A stretch of 64,000 bases of DNA, from assembly GCF_014652335.1 (NCBI RefSeq), contig NZ_BMYP01000005.1:52218-116217 (forward strand), read 5' to 3'. Positions 11,264 to 20,148 of this stretch are shown piece after piece. The first letter of the stretch is position 1; each line of letters starts with the position of its first letter. Position numbers and translations under genes: made by a program. The notes below the pieces were generated by a model. It did not search any database. It worked only from the letters and a program-made list of their open reading frames with translations, and was not told the origin of the DNA. Source of the stretch: Vogesella fluminis (lineage in GTDB: Bacteria > Pseudomonadota > Gammaproteobacteria > Burkholderiales > Chromobacteriaceae).

Positions 11264-12010
11264 TCAATGGCTGGCGCTGACCTGCGCCAGCGTGCTGCCG
11301 AAATGGCGCAGGTAAAAGCCATCCAGCTCGCCGTTACCCTTCATCCGCAGCGCCTCACCATCCACCGCATCGCGCAACAGCTCAAGGCCGGGTCGGAAGC
11401 TGAACGGCTGTGCGACGCTGGCCACCACCGGCTGCAGGCGCCGGATCTTGCCATGCAATGCCGGATCGACATCCTGCAGCGCCACCGCGTCCTCGAAGAT
11501 CACGTCCACGCGCCCGACCGCCAGCTGCCGCACCGCGGTGATGGAATCGTTGGCCGGCACGCGCTGCCAGTCGCGTTTCGCCGCGATGGCCGGCGGGTAA
11601 TCGTAAACATCGACAAAGGCCACCTTCTGCGCACTGAAATGTGCCAGCCCCGGATAGTGGCGCAGCGGATTGTCGGCACGCACCCAGGCATTGAGCACCC
11701 AGTACACCAGCGGTTGCTGTGTCTGCAGCCACCCCGGCGGGCTACCCTCGGCAGTGGCAAAGGCCAGGATATCGACGCGCTGCTCCTTCATCAGCCGCAG
11801 GCAGGAGGCCGGCGCCATGAACAGGTAGCGGATGCGGTGCCCTTCCGCACGCGCGGCACGACCCAGCGCATCCACGGCCAGCCCCACCGGCTGACCCTGC
11901 GCATTCTGATAGATGAACGGCTGCCACGCCTCGGCGCACAAGGTGAAGACCGCGGCAGAAGCCGGGGCGGACAGGGTGATGGCGGCCAGCACCAGCAGTT
12001 TGCGGAACAT
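11264..12010 (-). CDS. Periplasmic solute-binding protein, SBP_bac_3-like
   Basis: The 248-residue protein begins MFRKLLVLAAITLSAPASAA, a clear signal peptide cut near residue 20. FTLCAEAWQPFIYQNAQGQPVGLAVDALG resembles the N-lobe of family 3 amino-acid-binding proteins, and GRVDVIFEDAVAL the second lobe. No ABC permease or ATPase is adjacent, so it may be an orphan receptor-like binding protein. The ATG at 12010 is chosen because the longer frame upstream is low-complexity and lacks a signal sequence. It converges on benE with a 12-bp gap. Confidence 0.8.
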   Translation of the reverse strand: MFRKLLVLAAITLSAPASAAVFTLCAEAWQPFIYQNAQGQPVGLAVDALGRAARAEGHRIRYLFMAPASCLRLMKEQRVDILAFATAEGSPPGWLQTQQPLVYWVLNAWVRADNPLRHYPGLAHFSAQKVAFVDVYDYPPAIAAKRDWQRVPANDSITAVRQLAVGRVDVIFEDAVALQDVDPALHGKIRRLQPVVASVAQPFSFRPGLELLRDAVDGEALRMKGNGELDGFYLRHFGSTLAQVSASH

Positions 12011-12096
12011 GTGCGACTCCCAATGGCAACAAGCCCCAAGCGTAACAGCATGATGCATGCTTGGCCGCACCCACCAGCGGCAAAGCCGGCTTGTGC

Positions 12097-12810
12097 TCAG
12101 CGTGCGGCGTTGCTTGGCTGCAACAGCCACGCCGCCGCGGCCTGCGCGTGCAGCGCGGTGGTATCGAACAGCGGCAGAGCGGCCTCGCAGCCGTCCAGCA
12201 GCAGCGCGATCTCGGTGCAGCCGAGTATCACCGCCTCCGCCCCCGCCGCCTGCAGCGCGGCGATGATGTCGAGATAGCGCGCCCGCGACGCCGGCAGCAC
12301 CTGGCCCTGGCACAGCTCGTCGAAGATCACGCGATGGATGTCCTCGCGCTCGGCCGCCGTTGGCAGCAGCACCTGCAGCCCGGCCGCCTGCAGCCGCTCG
12401 CGATAAAAATCCTGCTCCATGGTGAAGCGGGTGCCGAGCAGGCCGACGCGGCCAACCTTGGCCGCACGCAGCGCGGCGATGGTGGAGTCGGCGATGTGCA
12501 GCAGCGGAATGCCGGCCATCTCCGCCACCGGCGCCGCCACCTTGTGCATGGTGTTGCTGCAGATCAGCAGCGCGCCGGCGCCGGCCTGCGCGAGGCCACG
12601 GCCGGCCTCGCCCAGCAGCACGGCGGCCTGCGCCCAGTCGCCCTGGCGCTGCAGCTCGGCCAGCGGCGCGAAGTCGATACTGTGCAGCAGCAGCGGCGCC
12701 GAGTGCAGCCCGCCACGGGCGTCGCGCACCCGGCGATTGATCTGCGCGTAGTAGTGCGCGGTCGATTCCCAGCTCATGCCGCCCAACAGTCCCAGCAGTC
12801 GTCCCGTCAT
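12097..12810 (-). CDS. Aspartate/glutamate racemase family protein (YgeA/RacX-like)
   Basis: These cofactor-independent enzymes racemise amino acids with two opposed cysteines. The 237-residue protein begins LLGLLGGMSWESTAHYYAQIN, the typical start of the family. Both catalytic cysteines are present: LLICSNTMHK (near 84) and ILGCTEIALLL (near 195). It starts 1 nt after the RhtB exporter stop, so the two are translated together, pointing to synthesis or handling plus export of an amino acid. The dispersed word (12447-12467) encodes AAKVGRVG. Confidence 0.9.
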   Translation of the reverse strand: MTGRLLGLLGGMSWESTAHYYAQINRRVRDARGGLHSAPLLLHSIDFAPLAELQRQGDWAQAAVLLGEAGRGLAQAGAGALLICSNTMHKVAAPVAEMAGIPLLHIADSTIAALRAAKVGRVGLLGTRFTMEQDFYRERLQAAGLQVLLPTAAEREDIHRVIFDELCQGQVLPASRARYLDIIAALQAAGAEAVILGCTEIALLLDGCEAALPLFDTTALHAQAAAAWLLQPSNAAR

Positions 12811-12811
12811 G

Positions 12812-13420
12812 TCATAGCACCCCGGCCAGTTGCAATTCGTCGTACAGCAGGTACAGCGCGGTCAGCGCCATCGAGAGCGCCATGATGCCATTGAACCAGC
12901 GCCGCGCCGCCGCTTGCGACAGATGGCGGCGCAAGGCCTCGCCCAGCCCGGCCCAGATGCAGATGCACGGGAAATTGATCAGTGCACAGGCCAGCGCCAG
13001 CAGCAGCGCGTGCGACAGCTGCGCCTGCAGCGGCAGGAACAGCAAGGCGGTGTTGATCACCATCACCCACGCCTTGGGGTTCACCCACTGGAAGGCGGCG
13101 GCGGCGACAAAGCCCATCGGCCGCACCAACTGCTTCGCCTGCGGCTCGCCCGCCAACCACACCTGCCACGACAGCCACAACAGGTAACTGCAGCCGGCCA
13201 GCGTCAGCAACAGGCGCCAGTCGTCCAGCCACGCCATCACCCAGCCCAGCAGCAGCGACACCAGCAGCACCTGCACGCCGTGGCCGATGCTGATGCCCAG
13301 CAGGTGCGGCACGCTGCGGCGAAAGCCGAAATTGACCCCCGATGCGGCCAACATCAGGTTGTTCGGCCCCGGCGTGATCGACATCAGCGACACGTAACTC
13401 AATAAAGGCAGACCCAGCAT
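12812..13420 (-). CDS. LysE/RhtB family amino-acid exporter
   Basis: These are small inner-membrane exporters for amino acids such as homoserine, threonine or lysine. The 202-residue protein shows the family start MLGLPLLSYVSLMSITPGPNNLMLAASGVNFG, GISIGHGVQ, and FQWVNPKAWVMVINTALLF. It has about six hydrophobic helices. The start at 13420 is preceded by GGGAG; the longer frame adds a non-hydrophobic leader and is rejected. It forms a pair with the racemase downstream and is divergent from a MocR regulator, a likely controller. Confidence 0.92.
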   Translation of the reverse strand: MLGLPLLSYVSLMSITPGPNNLMLAASGVNFGFRRSVPHLLGISIGHGVQVLLVSLLLGWVMAWLDDWRLLLTLAGCSYLLWLSWQVWLAGEPQAKQLVRPMGFVAAAAFQWVNPKAWVMVINTALLFLPLQAQLSHALLLALACALINFPCICIWAGLGEALRRHLSQAAARRWFNGIMALSMALTALYLLYDELQLAGVL

Positions 13421-13572
13421 CACACGCTCCCGCAACAAGTAGTAGACCGCTTCATCGTAGCCAACAGCAGTTGCCGGATACAGTGCCAAGAATTTATTAT
13501 TGTCATGGTGACAGTTGCAGCCTACCGGCAACTGTCACCCCCCGTTCTCCCGCCCACTGTCATGCCCGCGTT

Positions 13573-13715
13573 AGAACCCGTTCAAATCTCGCGCGCTCAC
13601 GCGAAACAAGGCAACAACGACAGGGGAAGCGGAATTCAACGGGAGCACGCCGCATGCCGAAGGCGTACTCACCGTGTAACGTTCCACAAAGCACAGCAGC
13701 CATTGAACAGGTTCT
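13573..13715. repeat. ~143-bp element with AGAAC..GTTC inverted ends (copy 1)
   Basis: It starts AGAACCCGTTCA and ends TTGAACAGGTTCT. Internal blocks ACAAGGC, GGGGAAGCGGA and CCGAAGG match a second element at 26224-26365 (142 bp) in the same order. It lies in the divergent region between the RhtB exporter and the MocR regulator and ends 15 bp before the regulator's start codon, so it may influence that promoter. Confidence 0.65.
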
Positions 13716-13729
13716 TACGGAAAGCCGCC

Positions 13730-15154
13730 ATGGATAGCACCACCCTGTACCAGCAACTCGCCGACGACCTGTCCGGCGCCATCAACCTGGGCACCCTGCC
13801 GCCCGGCTCGCGCCTGCCCTCGGTACGCAAGACCGCGCACAGCCGCCAGCTGTCGCTCAATACCGTGGTCGCCGCCTACCGCGTGCTGGAAGACCGCGGC
13901 CTGGTCGAGGCGCGGCCGCAGTCCGGCTACTACGTGCGCTCGCGGCTGCCGTCGCCGGCGCGCAGCAGCAGCCAGGCCGCCGGTCCGGCACAGGGCACCG
14001 ACGGCGCGGTGCTGGACCTGATCGGCGCCGCGCTGAAGGCGCAGCAGACGCCGGGTTACATCGACATGGCGCTGGCCTGCCCGCGCGGCGGCGACTTCTA
14101 CCCCGCCGCCAAGCTGGCGCGGCTGATGGGCCAGGTGCTGCGCAAGAACCCCGGCCTGGTCAGCAACTACGCGCTGCCGCCGGGCTCGGAACGGCTGCGC
14201 ACCCAGATCGCGCGCCGCGGACTGGAGCTGGGCATGGCGCTGCAGGCCGACAACATCATCCTCACCCACGGCGCGATGGAGGCGCTGAACCTGGCGCTGC
14301 GCGCGGTGTGCCGCCCCGGCGACACCGTCGGCATCGAATCGCCGACCTACTTCAACCTGCTGCCGCTGTTCGCCAGCCTGGGGCTGAAGGCGCTGGAGAT
14401 CCCCACCGATCCGCAATCCGGGCTGTCGCTGGAGGCGCTGGAGATGCTGCTGGCGGAAAAGCGCCTCAATGCCATCATCGCGATGCCCAATGTGCACAAT
14501 CCGCTGGGCTGCAGCATGCCCACCGAACACAAGAAAAGGTTGGCCGCACTGGTGAACCGCTACCAGGTGCCGCTGATCGAGGATGCGCTGTACGCCGAAC
14601 TACAGTTCGGCGACGCGCTGCAACCGGCGGTGAAGGCCTTCGACCAGGACGGCTGGGTGCTGGTCTGCGCCAGCTACACCAAGACGCTGGCGCCGGACTT
14701 CCGCGTCGGCTGGCTGGAAGGCGGCCGCTTCACCGAGGAATTGCGCAAGCTGAAATTCGCCACCTCCATCGCCGAGCCGCTGGTGCTGTGCGAGACGCTG
14801 GGCGCCTTCCTGGAGTCCGGCGGCTACGACCACCACCTGCGCGCGCTGAAGCGGCGCTACACGCTGCACATCGACAAGGTGCGCGCGCTGATCGCCGACC
14901 ACTTCCCGGCCGGCACCCGCGCCACCCACCCAAGCGGCGGCTTCCTGGTCTGGGTGGAGCTGCCGGAGGGCTACGACACGGTGAAACTGTTCGACCTGGC
15001 GATCCAGCAGCGCATCAGCATCTCGCCGGGGCCGCTGTACTCGCCGAGCGGCCGCTACCGCAACGCGCTGCGGCTGTCCTGCTGCCAGCCGCTGGACGAG
15101 CGCTTTGTCAGCGCGCTGGTGCGGGTGGGTGAGCTGGCAAGTCAATGTGGCTAA
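13730..15154 (+). CDS. MocR/PdxR-type transcriptional regulator with aminotransferase domain
   Basis: MocR regulators fuse a GntR winged helix to a fold-type I PLP aminotransferase domain that senses amino compounds. The 474-residue protein has a GntR-type N-terminus (TLPPGSRLPSVRKTAHSRQLSLNTVVAAYRVLEDRGLVEARPQSGYYV, about 20-70). The aminotransferase part carries SPTYFNLLPL, NVHNPLGCSMP, IEDALYAELQF and the PLP lysine region SYTKTLAPDFRVGWLEGG (about 310). The start at 13730 gives MDSTTLYQQLADDL; upstream in-frame sequence belongs to a repeat. It is divergent from the RhtB-racemase pair, its likely target. Confidence 0.92.
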   Translation: MDSTTLYQQLADDLSGAINLGTLPPGSRLPSVRKTAHSRQLSLNTVVAAYRVLEDRGLVEARPQSGYYVRSRLPSPARSSSQAAGPAQGTDGAVLDLIGAALKAQQTPGYIDMALACPRGGDFYPAAKLARLMGQVLRKNPGLVSNYALPPGSERLRTQIARRGLELGMALQADNIILTHGAMEALNLALRAVCRPGDTVGIESPTYFNLLPLFASLGLKALEIPTDPQSGLSLEALEMLLAEKRLNAIIAMPNVHNPLGCSMPTEHKKRLAALVNRYQVPLIEDALYAELQFGDALQPAVKAFDQDGWVLVCASYTKTLAPDFRVGWLEGGRFTEELRKLKFATSIAEPLVLCETLGAFLESGGYDHHLRALKRRYTLHIDKVRALIADHFPAGTRATHPSGGFLVWVELPEGYDTVKLFDLAIQQRISISPGPLYSPSGRYRNALRLSCCQPLDERFVSALVRVGELASQCG

Positions 15155-15233
15155 TACTGAGACAACATCTCCCTTACGGCATAACTGCCATTACAATCGA
15201 GGATACTGCAGCCAACCCTCAGGGAATTCCCGC

Positions 15234-15812
15234 ATGCTCTATCACGGAACAATCAGTCGCTGGAACGACAACAAAGGCTTTGGTTTTATTACTCAAGACA
15301 ATACCAAGGAAGAAATTTTCTTCCACATCTCTGATTGTCCACAGCATGGTGTACGGCCCAAGATCGGTTTTATTGTGTCCTATCAGCGTCAGCAGGCAAC
15401 TAACGGCAAGATCTCTGCTAGACAGATACAGGGCAAGGCCTTCATTCCTCAGCCCAACCAGCCACGTGGACAAGCGCGCACCAACTCCCATCGTGGCAAC
15501 TCAACTTCATCACGCAAGTCCCGCAACAACAGCCGGCTGCCTGGCATCGCGCTGATGCTGCTGGTAACTGCCGGCATCGCAGGTTATGCCAGCTTTTCAA
15601 CACGCTCTTCTGCTACCGCAACAACATCCTCTGGCGAACCTGAGCTGTCTACCATAGCTGACAGCGCAACAAACTTCAGCTGCGATGGCCGCCAACATTG
15701 CTCGCAAATGCGGTCGCGTGAGGAAGCGTTGTTCTTCATCCAGCACTGCCCGGACACCAAGATGGACGGCGACAGCGATGGCGAGCCGTGCGAGTCGCAA
15801 TTCGCCAACTGA
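15234..15812 (+). CDS. Cold-shock domain protein with membrane helix and excalibur domain
   Basis: The 192-residue protein has three parts: a cold-shock domain (about 1-65, GTISRWNDNKGFGFI with the RNP1-like KGFGFI and IFFHIS), a basic Ser/Arg/Asn-rich linker with one membrane helix (about 102-120, LPGIALMLLVTAGIAGY), and a C-terminal excalibur calcium-binding domain (CDGRQHCSQM...DGDSDGEPCE). The layout suggests nucleic-acid binding on one side of the membrane and a Ca-binding, nuclease-associated-type domain on the other. The ATG at 15234 follows AGGGA. Base composition is visibly less GC-rich than its neighbours, a possible sign of transfer. Function unknown. Confidence 0.85.
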   Translation: MLYHGTISRWNDNKGFGFITQDNTKEEIFFHISDCPQHGVRPKIGFIVSYQRQQATNGKISARQIQGKAFIPQPNQPRGQARTNSHRGNSTSSRKSRNNSRLPGIALMLLVTAGIAGYASFSTRSSATATTSSGEPELSTIADSATNFSCDGRQHCSQMRSREEALFFIQHCPDTKMDGDSDGEPCESQFAN

Positions 15813-15837
15813 GCCAACTCTCTCACATTCAAAGCAC

Positions 15838-15869
15838 TGCGGCCAACCTTGTCACCAAGGTTGGCCGCA
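15838..15869. terminator. Hairpin from two inverted copies of the dispersed word
   Basis: TGCGGCCAACCTTG (15838-15851) and CAAGGTTGGCCGCA (15856-15869) form a perfect 14-bp stem with a 4-nt loop. It lies between convergent genes (cold-shock protein and M32 peptidase). There is no long T-run on either side. Confidence 0.75.
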
Positions 15870-15893
15870 GTCACGTCCGGCGTGTGCCGGCGC

Positions 15894-17378
15894 TTACAGG
15901 TAACGCGCCTCCAGGTGCGCGCGGAAGTGCGCCGGGTTCAGCGCCTCGCCGGTGGCGCGGCGCACCAGCTCGGTGGTTTCCCAGCGGCTGGCCTGCGACC
16001 AGATGTTGGCGTCCAGCCAGCCCATCACCGGCGCCAGGTCGCCGGCGGCGATGCGCGCGTCCAGCTCCGGCTGCTGACGCCGCAGGGTGGCGAAATACTG
16101 CGCCGCGTACATGGCGCCCAGGGTGTAGCTGGGGAAGTAGCCGAAGCTGCCGTCGGTCCAGTGGATGTCCTGCAGGCAACCGTCGCGGTAGTTGCCACGG
16201 GTATCGACGCCGAGGTAGGCCATCATTTTTTCGTCCCACAGCGCCGGGATGTCGTCCGCCTCGATGTCGCCCTCGATCAGCGCGCGCTCGATCTCGAAGC
16301 GCAGGATCACGTGCGCCGGGTAGGTCAGCTCGTCGGCGTCGACGCGGATGAAGCCGGGGCGCACGCGGCTGTACATGCGCGCCAGGTTGGCCGCATCGAA
16401 GGCCGGCTGCTCGCCCAGGTGTTTCTTCACCAGCGGTGCGATCAGCTGCAGGAAGGCCGGGCTGCGCCCCAGCTGCATCTCGAACGACAGGCTCTGGCTT
16501 TCGTGGATGCCCATCGAGCGCGCCTGCCCCACCGGCAAATGCACCAGCTCGCGCGGCAGGCGTTGTTCGTAACGGGCATGGCCGGTTTCGTGCACGATGC
16601 CCATCATGCTCTGCATGAAGTCGTCATCGCGGTAGCGGGTGGTGATGCGCACGTCCTCGGCCACGCCGCCGCAGAACGGGTGCACCGATACGTCCAGCCG
16701 GCCGGCGTCGAAATCGAAGCCCAGGAGGCCCATGATCTCCACCCCCAGCGCGCGCTGGCTGTCCACCGCAAACGGCCCCTGCGCCGCGAGCAGCGTCTCG
16801 CCGGCCTGCTTGTCCATCACCTGGCGGATCAGCCCCGGCAGCCAGCTTTTCACGTCGCCGAAAATACGCTCCAGCTCGGCGCTGTTCATGCCCGGCTCGT
16901 ACTTGTCCAGCAGTGCGTCGTAGCGTGACTTGCCGCTGGCGTCGGCCAGCAGCTGCGCCTCTTCGCGCGCCAGCTGCACCACCTCGCGGAAGTTGCCCAG
17001 AAAGCCCTGCCAGTCGCCTGCCTTGCGCTGTGCGCGCCACGCGTGTTCACAGCGGCTGCCGGCCAGCGCCTTGGCCTCGACCAGCCGCGCCGGCAACAGG
17101 TTGGCGTGCTGCCAGCTGCGGCGCATTTCGCGCAGCGAGGCGCGCTGCAATTCGCCCAGATCCTGCTGCCCGGCCTCGTCCAGCCAGCATTTGAGCTGCG
17201 GATCGGTCAGCAGGCCGTGCATCAGCAATTGCAGCTCGGCCATCGCCGCTCCGCGCGCCTCGTTGCCCTTGGGAGGCATCATCGCCGCCTGGTCCCAGCC
17301 GGCGATGGCGGCCAGGTGCTGGTAGCGGTACAAACGGGTAAAAACGGCAACGGCTTGCTGATAAGCTGGATTGGTCAT
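15894..17378 (-). CDS. M32 family metallocarboxypeptidase (carboxypeptidase Taq)
   Basis: M32 enzymes are cytosolic zinc carboxypeptidases. The 494-residue protein has the family length. The zinc motif HETGH (about 263-267, in MGIVHETGHARYEQ) is present with the downstream MGIHESQSLSFEMQLGRS and VDADELTYPAHVILRFEIE, both diagnostic of M32. HPFCGG precedes the zinc site. The start at 17378 gives MTNPAYQQAV. It appears to be a single gene with its own promoter in the short gap upstream. A dispersed-word copy (16383-16395) encodes AANLARM. Confidence 0.95.
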   Translation of the reverse strand: MTNPAYQQAVAVFTRLYRYQHLAAIAGWDQAAMMPPKGNEARGAAMAELQLLMHGLLTDPQLKCWLDEAGQQDLGELQRASLREMRRSWQHANLLPARLVEAKALAGSRCEHAWRAQRKAGDWQGFLGNFREVVQLAREEAQLLADASGKSRYDALLDKYEPGMNSAELERIFGDVKSWLPGLIRQVMDKQAGETLLAAQGPFAVDSQRALGVEIMGLLGFDFDAGRLDVSVHPFCGGVAEDVRITTRYRDDDFMQSMMGIVHETGHARYEQRLPRELVHLPVGQARSMGIHESQSLSFEMQLGRSPAFLQLIAPLVKKHLGEQPAFDAANLARMYSRVRPGFIRVDADELTYPAHVILRFEIERALIEGDIEADDIPALWDEKMMAYLGVDTRGNYRDGCLQDIHWTDGSFGYFPSYTLGAMYAAQYFATLRRQQPELDARIAAGDLAPVMGWLDANIWSQASRWETTELVRRATGEALNPAHFRAHLEARYL

Positions 17379-17476
17379 TTCGTGGCTTTCTTGGAATATT
17401 CTGCCCGATGATGCCAGCACAAGCGGCAGCAATCAATCATCCTGCCACGCCAAAGCACACAAAAAACCTGCAACAA

Positions 17477-18127
17477 TCAAACAAGCGTGGCCTTCTTCTG
17501 GCGCACGCCGGCGTTGGGAAAGGTCATCCAGTAGTAGAAAAACTCGCGGGAGATGGTAAGGAAGCTGTCGCGCGCGTAGCTGTCGGTGAGATGCATCAGC
17601 ATGGCATCGACTGCGGTGCGGAAGCTGTCCGGATGATGCGTCTGGCCGTGCAGCAGGTACAGCAAGGGCTTGATCAGCCCGGTGCGCTCGGTCAGCACGT
17701 CCTCATCGGCCCCCAGCTCGTACAGCTTGCCCAGATAGATATCGAGTGATGGCGGGAAACAGGTGAAGTCCTCTGCCGTCATGCGCTGCTGCAGGTCGGC
17801 AAACGAGGCCAGTACCGGCAGGCGCACATGGTGGGTGGTAAAGCCGGCGCGGGTATTCATCTGCGCCAGCTGCTGCAGATCGCCAAGCCAGAAATAATAG
17901 TATTCGCGCGCCGCCGTCATCGCTGCCGGGCGGTCACCGGGCGGGCAGATCGACAGCAGCGCATTGACCGCACTGCGATAGACATCGCGGTTGCGCGGCT
18001 GGCCGCGCAGGATTTGCACCAGCCGGCGCAGGATGTTGCGGCGGAACAGCACCACCTCCACCGCTGCGCCTTTTTGTTCGATCAGGTTCAGGTACGCATC
18101 CAGCGCCCTGACAGCAATATCAGCCAC
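17477..18127 (-). CDS. Hypothetical protein
   Basis: No family was recognised. The 216-residue protein is soluble-looking with no signal peptide. It contains short aromatic-rich helices such as REYYYFWLGDL and REFFYYWMTF, which look like two related helical units in its first and second halves. A GTG at 18127 preceded by GAGG is the best start; a longer version starting at 18217 is possible but adds a less plausible N-terminus. It lies between the M32 peptidase and ribD on the same strand, with no functional hint from neighbours. Confidence 0.6.
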   Translation of the reverse strand: MADIAVRALDAYLNLIEQKGAAVEVVLFRRNILRRLVQILRGQPRNRDVYRSAVNALLSICPPGDRPAAMTAAREYYYFWLGDLQQLAQMNTRAGFTTHHVRLPVLASFADLQQRMTAEDFTCFPPSLDIYLGKLYELGADEDVLTERTGLIKPLLYLLHGQTHHPDSFRTAVDAMLMHLTDSYARDSFLTISREFFYYWMTFPNAGVRQKKATLV

Positions 18128-18303
18128 GATGACAGCCTCATTTATGACAACTACAGCGCCAGATACAAGATTGGCCTTGTTACCGGTTCGGGCAACAAGG
18201 CCAAGCGCGCCAAGCATAGCGTATTTTCAGCGGTATTACTGATCGGTATCGATGGCGTCCGGCACGCCGGGCCGCCACCCTCCCATTATCGGAAACTTCC
18301 CCC

Positions 18304-18317
18304 TTGCGGCCAACCTT
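18304..18317. repeat. Single copy of the dispersed word after ribD
   Basis: TTGCGGCCAACCTT lies just past the ribD stop (18332 on the minus strand), without an inverted partner. Confidence 0.7.
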
Positions 18318-18331
18318 TGCGCCTCGCGCAT

Positions 18332-19444
18332 TCAGCGCGGCGGGAAGGCGAGGCTAAGCCGGATATCGCGCCCGACCAGGCGCAGGTCGTTGACCGCCAG
18401 CGGTATCTTGTCATCGAGCGATGCCAGCGCCGGCCAGGCAAACAGGCCGCGTGCGGCGTCGCCGGCCAGATATGGCGCCAGGTACAGCACCGCCTCGTCC
18501 ACCAGTCCGGCGGCAACCAGCTTGCCGTTCAGGCCAGCGCCCGCCTCCACCATCAGCTCGTTGATGCCGTCGGCAGCCAGGGTTTGCAGCAGCCGCGCCA
18601 GATCGACGCGACCATCATCCGCCGCACACAGCAGCAGCCTGACGCCACGCGCAAGATACGGTGCGTGCCGCACCGCATCACTCACTGCGGTGGCCAGCCA
18701 GGTCGGCGCCACGGCGGTATCGTAGATCGCGGCGTCCGGCGGCGTCTGCAGTGCGCCATCCACCACCACCCGTAGCGGCTGGCGCGCACACGCCACTTCG
18801 CGCACCGTCAGCTGCGGATTGTCGGCCAGCACCGTGCCGCTGCCGGTGAGGATGGCGCAGTTGGCCGCACGCAAGCGGTGCACGTCGCGGCGCGCGTCGG
18901 CACCGGTAATCCACTGGCTGACGCCATTGAGCAGCGCGGTCTTGCCGTCCAGCGTCGCCGCGCCCTTCAGCGTCACGAACGGGCGCTGCCGCGTCACCCG
19001 CGACAGAAAGCCGCGATGCACGCGCTCGGCCTCAGCCTGCAGGCAGCCGGCGGCGGCGGGGATGCCGGCGGCGTTGAGCATGGCGATGCCGCGGCCGGCG
19101 ACCTCGTGGTAGGGATCGACCATCGCCGCCACCACGCGGCCAACCTTCTCCGCGATCAGCCGCCCGGCACACGGCGGGGTGCGGCCGTGGTGGCTGCACG
19201 GCTCCAGCGTCACGTAGGCGGTGGCGCCCACCGGGCTCAGTCCGCGCGCATAGCAGTCCTTGAGCGCCTGGATCTCGGCGTGGTCGCCGCCGACCTGCAG
19301 CGTGGCGCCCTCGCCGATGATGGCGCCGTCGCGGACCAGTACGCAGCCGACGCCGGGGTTGGGCGCCGCGCGGCGGGTGGCGGCCTCAGCCAGGCGCAGC
19401 GCCTGCTGCATGTGGCGGTGGTCTTCAGCCGTGAATACGGTCAT
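18332..19444 (-). CDS. ribD: Bifunctional riboflavin deaminase/reductase RibD
   Basis: RibD carries out the second and third steps of riboflavin synthesis: deamination of the pyrimidine, then reduction of the ribose. The 370-residue protein has the deaminase zinc motifs HAEIQAL and LEPCSHHGRTPPCAGRLI (about 50-90) and the reductase domain with FVTLKGAATLDGKTA and GSGTVLADNPQLTVR. The start MTVFTAEDHRHM (19444) has a GGA at the right distance; MELQM at 19456 is the alternative. It follows nrdR after 41 nt, a widely conserved nrdR-ribD pairing. Two dispersed-word copies lie inside. Confidence 0.96.
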   Translation of the reverse strand: MTVFTAEDHRHMQQALRLAEAATRRAAPNPGVGCVLVRDGAIIGEGATLQVGGDHAEIQALKDCYARGLSPVGATAYVTLEPCSHHGRTPPCAGRLIAEKVGRVVAAMVDPYHEVAGRGIAMLNAAGIPAAAGCLQAEAERVHRGFLSRVTRQRPFVTLKGAATLDGKTALLNGVSQWITGADARRDVHRLRAANCAILTGSGTVLADNPQLTVREVACARQPLRVVVDGALQTPPDAAIYDTAVAPTWLATAVSDAVRHAPYLARGVRLLLCAADDGRVDLARLLQTLAADGINELMVEAGAGLNGKLVAAGLVDEAVLYLAPYLAGDAARGLFAWPALASLDDKIPLAVNDLRLVGRDIRLSLAFPPR

Positions 19445-19485
19445 CTGCAATTCCATGGCAATGCCGCCGCGAGCGGCGGCGACTC

Positions 19486-19941
19486 TCAGTCGCGCTTCTG
19501 TATTTCCTTGATCGCGTCGCTGAACTCGGCAATATCCTGGAAGCTCTTGTACACCGAGGCGAAGCGCACGTAGGCGACCTTGTCCAGCCGCGCCAGCTCG
19601 TTCATCACCATCTCGCCGATCTGGCGGCTCTGCACCTCGCGCTCGCCCAGCTGCAGCAGGCGCTGGCAGATGCGGTCTATCGCCTCGTCGACCAGCGGCG
19701 TGGACACCGGCCGCTTGTGCAGCGCGCGCAGGAAGCTGGTGCGCACCTTCTGCTCGTCGAACTCGGCACGGTGGCCGCCCGATTTCACCACCTGCGGCAT
19801 GCGCACGTCGGCGGTCTCGAAGGTGGTGAAGCGCTTCTCGCAAGTCGCGCAGCGGCGACGGCGGCGGATGCTGGCACCGTCGTCGCTGACTCGCGAATCA
19901 ACCACCTGGGTATCGGCACAGCCGCAAAACGGACATTTCAT
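19486..19941 (-). CDS. nrdR: Transcriptional repressor NrdR
   Basis: NrdR represses ribonucleotide reductase genes by sensing dATP/ATP. The 151-residue protein has the N-terminal zinc ribbon (CPFCG...[16 protein letters not shown], about 3-45) and the ATP-cone ([24 protein letters not shown]). A likely target lies in the same window: nrdJ has two NrdR boxes 32 bp apart upstream (33211-33258). It sits between glyA and ribD on the same strand, as in many proteobacteria. Confidence 0.98.
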   Translation of the reverse strand: MKCPFCGCADTQVVDSRVSDDGASIRRRRRCATCEKRFTTFETADVRMPQVVKSGGHRAEFDEQKVRTSFLRALHKRPVSTPLVDEAIDRICQRLLQLGEREVQSRQIGEMVMNELARLDKVAYVRFASVYKSFQDIAEFSDAIKEIQKRD

Positions 19942-20076
19942 GGCTTTACAATCCTGCTGGTTTCAATAGCCTGATGTTATCAGCAATCGGCCCTGCCGCG
20001 CAGCCCGTGCCGCAGCGCAGCGTCAGCGGCCGGCTGTCAGCCACGGCCCGCCCGGCACCGCCATGCCGGCCCACGC

Positions 20077-20097
20077 TGCGGCCAACGTTGGCCGCAT
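20077..20097. repeat. Palindromic pair of the dispersed word
   Basis: TGCGGCCAACGTTGGCCGCA is a perfect palindrome in the glyA-nrdR gap, immediately beyond the glyA terminator. The two half-words share the central AACGTT. Confidence 0.85.
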
Positions 20098-20098
20098 G

Positions 20099-20123
20099 AA
20101 AAAGGCGGCCCGCAGGCCGCTTT
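20099..20123 (-). terminator. Terminator after glyA
   Basis: On the minus strand GCGGCC, a TGCG loop and GGCCGC are followed by CTTTTT. It begins about 26 nt after the glyA stop and suggests that nrdR has its own promoter. Confidence 0.75.
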
Positions 20124-20148
20124 GCTGTCTACCGTCGGAAACGGTGAC

